Source: Nostoc sp. MS1
Lineage (GTDB): Bacteria; Cyanobacteriota; Cyanobacteriia; Cyanobacteriales; Nostocaceae
Direction: 5' to 3'
Length of the DNA: 64,000 nt
NCBI RefSeq assembly: GCF_019976755.1
Contig: NZ_AP023441.1
Span: 2,105,501-2,169,500, forward strand
The translations under genes and the position numbers were made by a program. Below the pieces are notes generated by a model that worked only from the letters and a program-made list of their open reading frames with translations, was not told the origin of the DNA and searched no databases. Positions within the stretch are counted from its first letter, which is position 1, and each line of letters begins with the position of its first letter. Below, in pieces: positions 25,974 through 34,229 of the stretch.

Positions 25974-26084
25974 GGAGATGAGGGAGATGAGGAGGATGAG
26001 GGAGATTTATAACTCAGTACTCTCTACTCTCTACTCATAACTCAGCACTCTCTACTCAGCACTGAATAATGACATAAGGATGAA

Positions 26085-26645
26085 ATGAATAGCTTGATTA
26101 AAAAATTACTGATTTCCGTCAGTGTAGGAATGATTTTATTATGTTTGATGGGTTGTGAGCGCTTTTTTGGTGCGACTGGGGATTTGGTAGAACGAGTTAG
26201 TGACGGTGATACTCTAGTTGTTAAGGATAATGAGGGGAATAAGGTTACTGTCCGGTTTGCTTGTGTAGATGCACCAGAAATTGCTCATACTAATAAAGAG
26301 AAGCAAAGTAAACGCTCTAGAGATCGCGATCAATTTAGTTGGGGTGAGAAAGCACAAGCACGGGTGCAAGAATTGGTGAAACAAGCAGGCGATCGCGTTA
26401 CCTTAAATATTACTGATAGCGATCGTTATGGGCGTAAGGTTGCTGAGGTACGGCTGAAAGATGGTACTCTTGTACAACAAATATTAATACAGGAAGGTTT
26501 AGCTAAAGTCTACCGTCCTTATTTAAACAGATGTCCTAGCAAAGAGATAGTGCAGCAAGCTGAGGCTAAAGCCCAACAACAAAAATTAGGGATTTGGGGA
26601 GATCCTAAATTTGTCAATCCTTGGGAATATCGTAGCTTAAAATGA
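26085..26645 (+). CDS. Secreted lipoprotein thermonuclease (SNase family)
   Basis: The 186-residue product has a lipoprotein signal (hydrophobic stretch ending LLCLMGC; Cys at residue 23) and a staphylococcal-nuclease OB-fold. The active-site set is complete: Asp in VSDGDTLVV, Arg, Asp and Glu in VRFACVDAPE, and Arg in DRYGRKVAEV. It should cleave DNA and RNA with calcium, anchored outside the cytoplasmic membrane. AAGGA lies 4 bases before the ATG at 26085. The leader is full of GAGATGAGG and CTCTACT repeats. Confidence 0.9.
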   Translation: MNSLIKKLLISVSVGMILLCLMGCERFFGATGDLVERVSDGDTLVVKDNEGNKVTVRFACVDAPEIAHTNKEKQSKRSRDRDQFSWGEKAQARVQELVKQAGDRVTLNITDSDRYGRKVAEVRLKDGTLVQQILIQEGLAKVYRPYLNRCPSKEIVQQAEAKAQQQKLGIWGDPKFVNPWEYRSLK

Positions 26646-26687
26646 CTAGCTGCCATAAATTAATAACATAAACCAGAAACAGACTCT

Positions 26688-27143
26688 CTAGTCTGAACAT
26701 AGTTGATAAGCTGAATGTAAATCAAATTTATCACACAAGATTTTATTTATTACTGCTTCTAATTCCTCAATCAAGTATGGTTTGCAGATGTAATCATCAA
26801 AACCTGCACTCATAATTGTTTGTTTATCTTTTTGACCAGCTAAAGCTGTGACAGCCACTACGGGAATATGTTTAGTTAAAGGTTGTTCTTTAAGCTGACG
26901 TACAACCTCAAGCCCATTTAGGCCTGGTAGTAAAATATCCAACATAATTAGATCAGGTTGGTACTCTTTTGCCACCAGTACAGTTGCAAAACTGTCTTTT
27001 TGGCATATGTATCTACAGCCAAGTGACTCAAGCGTATAACTAATAAGCAATAGACTGTCATCATGATCCTCAACAGCCAAAACTAAAGGCTGCTGAGAGT
27101 ATTGCTTGTTTTCCTCACTTATTAGTAAATTTGTAAGATACAT
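26688..27143 (-). CDS. Single-domain response regulator (CheY-like)
   Basis: About 151 residues form one receiver domain. VLAVEDHDDSLLL holds the acidic pocket (a Glu-Asp pair), IMLDILLPGLNGLEV the phospho-acceptor Asp, VTALAG the Thr switch, and DDYICKPYLIEEL the conserved Lys. There is no output domain. The frame extends to an ATG near 27206, but the ATG at 27143 has a GGAG six bases upstream and is preferred. The cognate kinase is not in the window. Confidence 0.88.
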   Translation of the reverse strand: MYLTNLLISEENKQYSQQPLVLAVEDHDDSLLLISYTLESLGCRYICQKDSFATVLVAKEYQPDLIMLDILLPGLNGLEVVRQLKEQPLTKHIPVVAVTALAGQKDKQTIMSAGFDDYICKPYLIEELEAVINKILCDKFDLHSAYQLCSD

Positions 27144-28087
27144 TTCTTCTCCAGGGATGCCATTGAAATTTCTGTTCATTCTTGTACAAACAGGCAAAAT
27201 ATCCATAACCAGAACAGGCTAGAGCTAACTTTTGAGGCTGGCTTATATTGTGCTGTGGCTAATTTAGACACTTGTATCGAACTGGTAGGCAGGTACAAGA
27301 ACTTTATTTTAGTCAGTCGGTCATATATCTACGGATTGATTATACGCAAACCTACAGAAATATTTCCTGCTAACTTCATGATAACTTGTTATACAAAATC
27401 CTGCTTCACTGTGCCATCCTTAGTGTTATTGATTCTCATATAAATTAAAGCTACATCCTTAGCAGTAATAACACTACCTAACTTATACTAAATATTACCT
27501 GAAGTACTGAATTGTAGCTTCACAGTCAGCCGCTTTGATAAAAGATGATTACTTATTGACCTTTTGTAGTACTCGTAATACAATTTAACTACATGCAAAT
27601 GATGATAATCACTACTATTCAGGGAAAGCAGTGAAAAGCTTAAGATTTAAAGTTTTGATTGGCTTTTACATTTCATGCCAGTTTATTTAGTCTATCCCTG
27701 ATCTGCGATCGCCTCACACCAAAAGAGGTAAATATCCAATCCAGTAGAATATTTACCAACTTTGCCATTCAATACTAGTGAGCATAACCAGAAAAATCAA
27801 CACTGAGAATCTCTAGAATTTTTTCATTTTTCATTAAAAATACACGATGTCAGCAGGAAATAATCACTACCAAACAATTAGTGAGATAAAATATCCAATT
27901 AATGGATTTAATCAATTCACCTTACCGTATCACCTGTGTAACCAATACGCTTATTTAAGCTTTGAGCTTTGGTATTCGTGCCACTACGAGCAAGCAACTT
28001 ATTTTTATTTATATACCAGTATATTTTAATTCAATAGAGTCGAGCAATTTTTAAAATAAATAGAACCTACCTACTATTTAAAGCAAT
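27144..28087. other. Long AT-rich intergenic region
   Basis: This 940-base spacer lies between the leftward response regulator and the rightward AAA gene. It has one HIP1-like GCGATCGC (about 27706) and several short frames with no protein-like character. Both promoters must lie here. I see no RNA gene. Confidence 0.5.
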
Positions 28088-29290
28088 ATGGAATTTGATT
28101 ACTTTAGAAGCAATGATAATAATCATAATAATCAAAATCGGCAAAATTTACTAGCTAGTGGTTGGCGACCATTGAACCGAGACTTAGACTGGGGCTTTTT
28201 ATGGCAACTATTACATAGTGATACAAGAGAATTAACGCAAAAATCCTTAAATGTTGCTAGTAATCTTACTGAAATTTTGGGTAGGAAAAATTATACGTGG
28301 TGGGCTAATGTATTAAGTTTAGTATCGGAAAATACACGCTACGAAATCGAAAAATATTGGAATTATATAACTCCTGATCCACAATCACCAGACCATCGAT
28401 ATAAGGACGTTTTAAGTACAGAAACGCCTATACTACAATTTGTTAGCCGCAATAGTATTCCTATTGATTATGTTCTCAATAGATTGCAAGAAATTACTGT
28501 CTTGCGTCTCTTAGCATTATTAGATCGTCCCAATATCATTACTCAATATCATTCAGAAAGAGATTTTTATTATCCTGTAGAAAAGTTTATTAATTGGGAA
28601 CGTATAGACGTTATCAATACAGTTTACGCTTATTGGTCACAACACGATGTTTGGCTACAAGCTGAAACTTACGATCGCGGACGGCGACAATATACTATCA
28701 TGTCGAGAAATTTATCGCCATTAGTTAACAAAGCCACTCAAGATTTAGCTGTGATGCTGAGTGGTTATCAAAGCCGTGTGGGAAAAGTTTTTAGTCAATT
28801 TCCCATCCGCACTTTTCCCGCAGATATTCAAAGTTTTACTGATACAGTACAGCAAGCTATTCTCAATCAAAATCAGCTAGCAGTTGTAGTCCACGGAGAA
28901 CCGGGAACAGGAAAAACTGCCTGGACACAAGCTGTAGCCAAAGAAATTCTTGTACCTTTAGGATATGTGATTTTTATTTTAGATCACGATGCTATTACTA
29001 ACTTTGTCCCACCAACCTATTTAGAACGAATTTGCATTATTATCAATGAGGCGGATAATTTAGCACAAAATCGTGCTTCAGAAGTAGCTCAATATAGCAA
29101 CAAAACAGAGCATATTTTAAGTTTATTAGATGGAACACTATACCAAAGTGTCATTGATGAAGCTGGGATTCATCTCAAGCAGCGTTTAGTTGTGTTGATG
29201 ACTTGCAACACCACAGAAAGATTAGATCCGGCAATGTTAAGAAAGGGGAGAGTGGATTTAATGTATGAATTTACTCAACGCTATGTCTAG
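28088..29290 (+). CDS. AAA-family ATPase with unusual N-terminal domain and Asn in Walker B
   Basis: The 400-residue protein has an N-terminal part (1-240) rich in Trp and Tyr that I do not recognise. A C-terminal AAA core follows: Walker A VVHGEPGTGKTAWTQ, Walker B region RICIIINEADNL, sensor 1 VVLMTCNTTERLD and Arg finger MLRKGRVDLMYEF. In Walker B the first acidic residue (usually Asp) is Asn while Glu is kept, so nucleotide hydrolysis may be altered. The protein ends soon after the Arg finger without the usual C-terminal helical lid. Neighbours give no clue to its job. Confidence 0.82.
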   Translation: MEFDYFRSNDNNHNNQNRQNLLASGWRPLNRDLDWGFLWQLLHSDTRELTQKSLNVASNLTEILGRKNYTWWANVLSLVSENTRYEIEKYWNYITPDPQSPDHRYKDVLSTETPILQFVSRNSIPIDYVLNRLQEITVLRLLALLDRPNIITQYHSERDFYYPVEKFINWERIDVINTVYAYWSQHDVWLQAETYDRGRRQYTIMSRNLSPLVNKATQDLAVMLSGYQSRVGKVFSQFPIRTFPADIQSFTDTVQQAILNQNQLAVVVHGEPGTGKTAWTQAVAKEILVPLGYVIFILDHDAITNFVPPTYLERICIIINEADNLAQNRASEVAQYSNKTEHILSLLDGTLYQSVIDEAGIHLKQRLVVLMTCNTTERLDPAMLRKGRVDLMYEFTQRYV

Positions 29291-29346
29291 TATTGAGAAT
29301 GAACATGATTACCAAAAAATAACCTGATAAAACACTTTTGAGAACG

Positions 29347-30195
29347 ATGAAACCGGAGATGAAAGTTTATAAATTTACAGATACAGGTCAGTTTTATCAA
29401 AGAGTAAAAGATTACTTATTGAAGCAGGAAGCATTACATAATTTATTACTAGGAATCTGTGATGGCTTGATTCATAATCCAGAAAGATTCCTAGAAACAC
29501 CTTATTTAGTAACTGTAGAGAAAGAGGATAACATTATAGGCGTGGCGATGAGAACGCCACCGCGAAATTTATTATTATCGCAATTTCAAGATATAACAGC
29601 TATTCCATTATTAACTCAAGATGTACATTCTGTATTTCCATCATTGCCAGGAGTAACCGCCCCTAAATACGAATCAGAAAACTTTGCTTTAGCTTGGTCT
29701 TCATTAACTAATCAAACTTATCAACTAAAGGTAGCATTACGAGCTTTTCAACTAGAAAAAGTTCAGCAAATCCCCTCCGCTAGAGGTTATTTACGCCAAG
29801 CTGTACAAGAAGATAAAGAGCTTTTAGTAAGATGGTATCAAGATTTTTACTTAGAAGCCCTTCATGAAACTGTATTGGATGCACAACAGTGGGCTATGTG
29901 GATTTTACAAAAAGGTAGAGCCTACTTATGGCAAGATGAAAGTCCTGTATCTATTACCTGTAGCGGTAGCTTAACACCTAATGGTGTACGCATAAATATG
30001 GTATACACTCCACCAGAGTACCGCCGTCGGGGTTATGCCAGCGCTAGTGTAGCGGCGTTGAGTCAATCTTTACTCAACAAAGGACATCAATTCTGTTTTT
30101 TGTTTACTGATTTAGCTAACCCTACTGCTAACCACATTTACCAAAATATTGGCTACCAACCTGTAGGCGATTGGCATGAATACTCTTTAGGTTGA
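29347..30195 (+). CDS. GNAT family N-acetyltransferase
   Basis: The protein has about 282 residues. The C-terminal half has the GNAT acetyl-CoA-binding motif VYTPPEYRRRGYASASVAAL (R/QxxGxG/A-type) and LANPTANHIYQNIGYQPVG, the usual beta-5/alpha-4 region. The N-terminal half is a degenerate second GNAT-like fold. The substrate is unknown. ATG codons at 29347 and 29359 are both possible, and a TTG at 29338 is less likely. It follows the AAA gene after a 56-base gap on the same strand and may be co-transcribed. Confidence 0.8.
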   Translation: MKPEMKVYKFTDTGQFYQRVKDYLLKQEALHNLLLGICDGLIHNPERFLETPYLVTVEKEDNIIGVAMRTPPRNLLLSQFQDITAIPLLTQDVHSVFPSLPGVTAPKYESENFALAWSSLTNQTYQLKVALRAFQLEKVQQIPSARGYLRQAVQEDKELLVRWYQDFYLEALHETVLDAQQWAMWILQKGRAYLWQDESPVSITCSGSLTPNGVRINMVYTPPEYRRRGYASASVAALSQSLLNKGHQFCFLFTDLANPTANHIYQNIGYQPVGDWHEYSLG

Positions 30196-30219
30196 GAATA
30201 AATAGCAATATGTTTCACA

Positions 30220-31188
30220 ATGCTATTAATGTCACCATCTAACACCGTCAGCATAAATGATATACAAACTGCTCAACAGCGCCTTACAGATATTGCCCAT
30301 CGCACGCCTGTATTGACTTCTCAGACTGTGAACGATCGCACTCACAGCGAGGTATTCTTCAAATGTGAGAATTTTCAACGCACTGGGGCTTTTAAATTTA
30401 GGGGTGCGTATAATGCACTGGCACAGCTATCACCAGCGCAAAAAGACAAAGGTGTGCTGACTTTCTCATCAGGAAATCATGGACAAGCGATCGCCTTAGC
30501 AGGTAAGTTACTCAACATCCCGACAACTGTTGTCATGCCTGATGATGCACCAACAGTCAAGCAAACAGCCACCAAAAGCTACGGTGCAGAGATAATTTTA
30601 TACAACAGGCAACAAACCAATCGTGAAGAACTAGCCCAAAATCTGGCAAGCGATCGCGCCTTAACTCTAATTCCTCCCTACGATCATCCGCATGTAATTG
30701 CTGGACAAGGTACAGCCGCTTTAGAACTAGTGCAAGAAGTCGGAGAATTAGACTTACTGTTAGTTTGTTGTGGCGGTGGGGGATTAATTTCCGGTTGTGC
30801 GATCGCAGCTAAAGCCCTTTTACCTAATGTGCGCGTCATTGGCGTAGAACCAGCACTAGCCGATGATGCCACCCGTTCTTTCTACACCCAAACTCTCCAA
30901 ACCGTCACAAATCCTAATACAATCGCCGATGGTGCGCGTACTCCCTATCTTGGGAAAATTACCTTTCCTCTGGTCTTACAACACGTTGATGATATGGTGA
31001 CAGTCTCAGAGGAAGCAATTATTAACACCATGTTTTTCCTCTGGGAACGCATGAAAATTGTCGTTGAACCCACTGGAGTATTAGCAACCGCCGCTTTAAT
31101 TGAAGGTATCATCACCGCACCAGGGAAGAGAGTTGGTGTAATTATCAGTGGGGGAAACGTCGATTTAACGCAATTTTGTCATTGGTAA
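30220..31188 (+). CDS. Threonine dehydratase / serine racemase-like PLP enzyme
   Basis: This fold-type II PLP enzyme has 322 residues. The Schiff-base Lys is in GAFKFRGAYNAL, the phosphate-binding loop is CCGGGGLISG, and VIISGGNVDLTQF is at the C-terminus. It lacks the C-terminal ACT-like regulatory domain of biosynthetic IlvA, so it resembles catabolic threonine ammonia-lyase or serine racemase. It deaminates threonine or serine, or racemises serine, in the cytosol. A second in-frame ATG lies at 30229. It lies 24 bases after the acetyltransferase on the same strand. Confidence 0.88.
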   Translation: MLLMSPSNTVSINDIQTAQQRLTDIAHRTPVLTSQTVNDRTHSEVFFKCENFQRTGAFKFRGAYNALAQLSPAQKDKGVLTFSSGNHGQAIALAGKLLNIPTTVVMPDDAPTVKQTATKSYGAEIILYNRQQTNREELAQNLASDRALTLIPPYDHPHVIAGQGTAALELVQEVGELDLLLVCCGGGGLISGCAIAAKALLPNVRVIGVEPALADDATRSFYTQTLQTVTNPNTIADGARTPYLGKITFPLVLQHVDDMVTVSEEAIINTMFFLWERMKIVVEPTGVLATAALIEGIITAPGKRVGVIISGGNVDLTQFCHW

Positions 31189-31295
31189 TTGGTAATTAGT
31201 CAATTAACACGCTAAATACCGCATATTCTCCGAGTTTGCTACAATATTTACTTAAATTAACAAAACTCAACTTTCTTAATTACGAATTACAAACT

Positions 31296-31322
31296 TGTAC
31301 TGAGCGTAGCCGAAGTATTAGC
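31296..31322. repeat. Dispersed repeat encoding a TERSRS-like peptide before the permease start
   Basis: The text CTTGTACTGAGCGTAGCCGA and following bases is a dispersed intergenic repeat type of Nostoc as I recall it. The permease frame stays open through it (reading TCTERSRS), which would create a spurious N-terminal extension back to 31236. Confidence 0.5.
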
Positions 31323-32585
31323 ATGATTGACCAACCAGAACCACGCTTGTTTTCTCGTCTCGAAATCGAGGGTAACAAATTAACCCATCAACCAGGTAGC
31401 GTGTTAGGTAGTACGGCATTAATTGCTGGGACAACCGTTGGTGCTGGTATTCTGGCATTACCTGCGGTGACAATGCCTTCTGGGATTGTGCCATCTACTG
31501 TATTACTGATAGCTATTTGGTTATACGCCTTAATCTCAGGACTGTTAATTGCAGAAGTCAGCTTAAACTCAATTCGTCTAGAGGGGCGTTTGAGTGTTGG
31601 CTTATTGGCAATGGTAGAACGTACCCTTGGTAAACTAGGAGCGAGAATTGCTGGTGGGGCGTATTTGTTTTTACATTATGCTTTATTAGTGGCTTATGTC
31701 ACCCAAGGCGGAGATATTTTAATCTCTGCATTTGCCCAAGTATGGGGGATATCCGCAACGCCTACATGGCTGGGTGGAACAGTTTTTACGCTGTTATTTG
31801 GCAGCATCTTATATTTTGGACGAGAAAAGTTTGTCGAAAAATTAAATAGTGCTTTTGTTGCCATTGTGATTACGTCATTCTTTGGGTTGCTATTGTTAGG
31901 CGCAGGGCAAGTTAAAAGCGGACAGTTTTTAGTTCAAAATTGGAGTGCAGTGGGAAGTGCTGTATCTGTTATGTTGGTAGCACTTTTTTACCATAACGTT
32001 GTGCCTGTAGTAGTCACTCAACTAGAAGGAGATAGTCGCAAGATTCGCCAGTCTATTTTCTTGGGTTCAGCAATTCCCCTGGTTATGTTTTTGGCTTGGA
32101 ATGCTGTAATTTTAGGTAGTGTCAGCCCAGATGTAATACAAAATGATGTGAATTTTGATCCATTGCAAATTCTCCGGGCTGGTGGTGCGGGAGAATGGTT
32201 AGGGGTATTGGTGTCTATCTTCTCCGAATTTGCGATCGCTACATCATTTATTGGCTTTGTTTACGGCTTACTCGATTTCTTCGAAGATATTTTTGTCCTC
32301 TCCCCAGGCGAACCGAATAAACGTTTATCGCTTTATTCCCTAATTCTCTTACCTCCTATGAGTTTAGGTGCGGTAAATACCCACATTTTCTTCACAGCAC
32401 TAGATTTCGCTGGCACTTTCAGCATTTCTATCTTAGGTGGAATCATCCCAGCCTTGATGACTTGGAAACAACGCCAATCAAATCACCTTCAGCAAATCTT
32501 AGTTCCAGGGGGACGTTTAACACTGATAGCCATGATTGGAGTAACATCAGTTCTCATCATCAAACAAATTCTAGGTGGGGAGTGA
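31323..32585 (+). CDS. Aromatic amino acid permease (HAAAP family, tyrosine/tryptophan type)
   Basis: About 420 residues with 11 hydrophobic segments. GTTVGAGILALPAVTMPSG is the helix 1 signature of the hydroxy/aromatic amino acid permeases (TyrP, Mtr). LFYHNVVPVVVTQLEGD is also typical. The ATG at 31323 (MIDQPEPRLFS) is preferred because the upstream frame runs through a dispersed repeat. It imports an aromatic amino acid with protons across the cytoplasmic membrane. It follows the threonine dehydratase gene after repeat-rich text. Confidence 0.82.
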   Translation: MIDQPEPRLFSRLEIEGNKLTHQPGSVLGSTALIAGTTVGAGILALPAVTMPSGIVPSTVLLIAIWLYALISGLLIAEVSLNSIRLEGRLSVGLLAMVERTLGKLGARIAGGAYLFLHYALLVAYVTQGGDILISAFAQVWGISATPTWLGGTVFTLLFGSILYFGREKFVEKLNSAFVAIVITSFFGLLLLGAGQVKSGQFLVQNWSAVGSAVSVMLVALFYHNVVPVVVTQLEGDSRKIRQSIFLGSAIPLVMFLAWNAVILGSVSPDVIQNDVNFDPLQILRAGGAGEWLGVLVSIFSEFAIATSFIGFVYGLLDFFEDIFVLSPGEPNKRLSLYSLILLPPMSLGAVNTHIFFTALDFAGTFSISILGGIIPALMTWKQRQSNHLQQILVPGGRLTLIAMIGVTSVLIIKQILGGE

Positions 32586-32646
32586 GGGAGATGAGGGAGA
32601 TGAGGGAGACAAGGGAGAAGAATTACTATGGACTGTTGATTAATGA

Positions 32647-34044
32647 CTAATTACCCAATTTCCACAACCTCACCCCTTCTTCATCACTAGCCGCTAATGT
32701 TTTACCATCAGGGCTGAGTGCTAATTTACTAAATAAAAATTCCTTCTCATTTCTCCTACTTACTAATTGTTTACCAGTGCTAAGTTGCCAAACGTTTAAA
32801 GAATCACCATTACTGATGAGCGTTTGATTATCAGGACTAATTAATAAGTCTTTGACATCTCTAACATTAGGAATAGTTCTTAATACCTTTTTAGTTTTTA
32901 GATCCCATATTTGCAAATTGGCGTTTTGAGCAGTAATTAGGGTTTTTCCATCAGGTGCAATTGCTAAAGTAGTAACAAGTCTGGGTGTATCTCCGCCAAA
33001 AGATTCGAGCTTTTTCCCTGTATTAAGTTTCCGAAATTCTATTAAATTACTGTCCCCTCTTGGTGCAATTACTAGGGTTTCACCATTTGGGGTAATATCT
33101 ACAGGAGTGTATGATGGGGAACTCTGTATTTGAGTGGGGATAGTATACAGCAACTTCCCACTGCTAATTTCCCAGATTCCTACATTCATATAATAGTTTT
33201 TATTTCTTTGAAAGCCAATTAGGTATTTACCATCAGGACTAAATTTGGCATATCTAGAACCTTCTAACCTTTTAATGATTTTGTTTGTTTCTAGTTCTCT
33301 AATTTGAATTTCTTCTTGTGCAGATGTTGCTATAGTTTTATTATCGTGACTAATAGCAAGCGCATCTATTGAAGTCTTAAAAATTGAAGAATCACCAGAG
33401 GAGTAGGGGAAAGTGTAGAGTAATTTACCCGTATCTATCTGCCAAACTCTAATAGCAGTAGAATTAGCAATTACCAATTTCTTCCCATCATGAGTAAATG
33501 CTAAATCACTGATTCTTTTATAGTATGAACCAAACTTCTGTTTATAACCAATAATTTTACCAATGGTGGGCAGAATATCTCGCTCCTGCCCAGTAGATTT
33601 CACAAACTGAAAAGGCAGTGGTGCTAGGCTGATATAAATTGAAACCACCGTAACGCTGTAGATGGCAATCAACCAGATAATTATAAATTTTTGTTTGAAG
33701 TAGGGAGCAAGCTGGAGTCTATAAATCCCACCTACCACAGCGCCAATAATAGAACCTGCTGGAATCAGCGTTATGATCGATAGAAGTAACCAAATAGTAG
33801 CTGTATATGTACTAGTATCATAAGTATAAGGAGAAGCAAGAATTGGTATCATCGCCAGTAATGTACCTAAACAGGAACCAAGTATGCTGGGGATAATGGT
33901 ATTCTTTTTACTTCGGGCGATCGCGCCTACAATGAAACCAACAATACTACCAACTATCAATGCAATTACTATGCTCAATAAGGTTGCCTGTAGCAATTGC
34001 GGCAAAATAAAGTCAAATATAAATTCAAAGTTAATCAGATTCAT
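32647..34044 (-). CDS. Membrane-anchored WD40-like beta-propeller protein
   Basis: The 465-residue protein has four hydrophobic segments in residues 1-150, including a glycine-rich pair (IALIVGSIVGFIVGAIA, GSIIGAVVGGIYRL). About seven WD40-like blades follow: LAFTHDGKKLVIANSTAIRV, LAISHDNKTIATSA, AKFSPDGKYLIGF, LAIAPDGKTLITAQ, LLISPDNQTLISNG and LALSPDGKTLAASDEEGV. The propeller is probably on one face of the membrane and mediates protein contacts. Function unknown. It is convergent with the permease and separated from it by a short GAGGGAGAT repeat. Confidence 0.82.
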   Translation of the reverse strand: MNLINFEFIFDFILPQLLQATLLSIVIALIVGSIVGFIVGAIARSKKNTIIPSILGSCLGTLLAMIPILASPYTYDTSTYTATIWLLLSIITLIPAGSIIGAVVGGIYRLQLAPYFKQKFIIIWLIAIYSVTVVSIYISLAPLPFQFVKSTGQERDILPTIGKIIGYKQKFGSYYKRISDLAFTHDGKKLVIANSTAIRVWQIDTGKLLYTFPYSSGDSSIFKTSIDALAISHDNKTIATSAQEEIQIRELETNKIIKRLEGSRYAKFSPDGKYLIGFQRNKNYYMNVGIWEISSGKLLYTIPTQIQSSPSYTPVDITPNGETLVIAPRGDSNLIEFRKLNTGKKLESFGGDTPRLVTTLAIAPDGKTLITAQNANLQIWDLKTKKVLRTIPNVRDVKDLLISPDNQTLISNGDSLNVWQLSTGKQLVSRRNEKEFLFSKLALSPDGKTLAASDEEGVRLWKLGN

Positions 34045-34173
34045 GTAGATAAAGCAAACAATTTGAGTATTTGGTTTGGGTACGCGCTTGTATCAAAAGC
34101 TTAATGCCAGCATAACCATAACTTGTACTCAAATATGGCTGTTATTAGTATTAATTTAAACTTTAAAAGAGAA

Positions 34174-34213
34174 CAGGTGAGAGGCAACTTAGACAAGCAA
34201 GCTATCACCTGTT
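34174..34213 (-). terminator. Possible terminator hairpin after the prolyl oligopeptidase gene
   Basis: GAACAGGTGA near 34171 and TATCACCTGTTTTC near 34202 are complementary (ACAGGTGA/TCACCTGT) with a 20-base loop. On the + strand it is followed by TTTT; on the minus strand, the direction of the peptidase, it is followed by TTCTCTTTT. It is weak but well placed. Confidence 0.4.
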
Positions 34214-34229
34214 TTCTATCCCCTTTTAA

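Noticed and set aside
27255..28029. Two short open frames of about 60 codons on the + strand
   Set aside because: No ribosome sites, odd composition and no family-like motif; treated as noncoding spacer.
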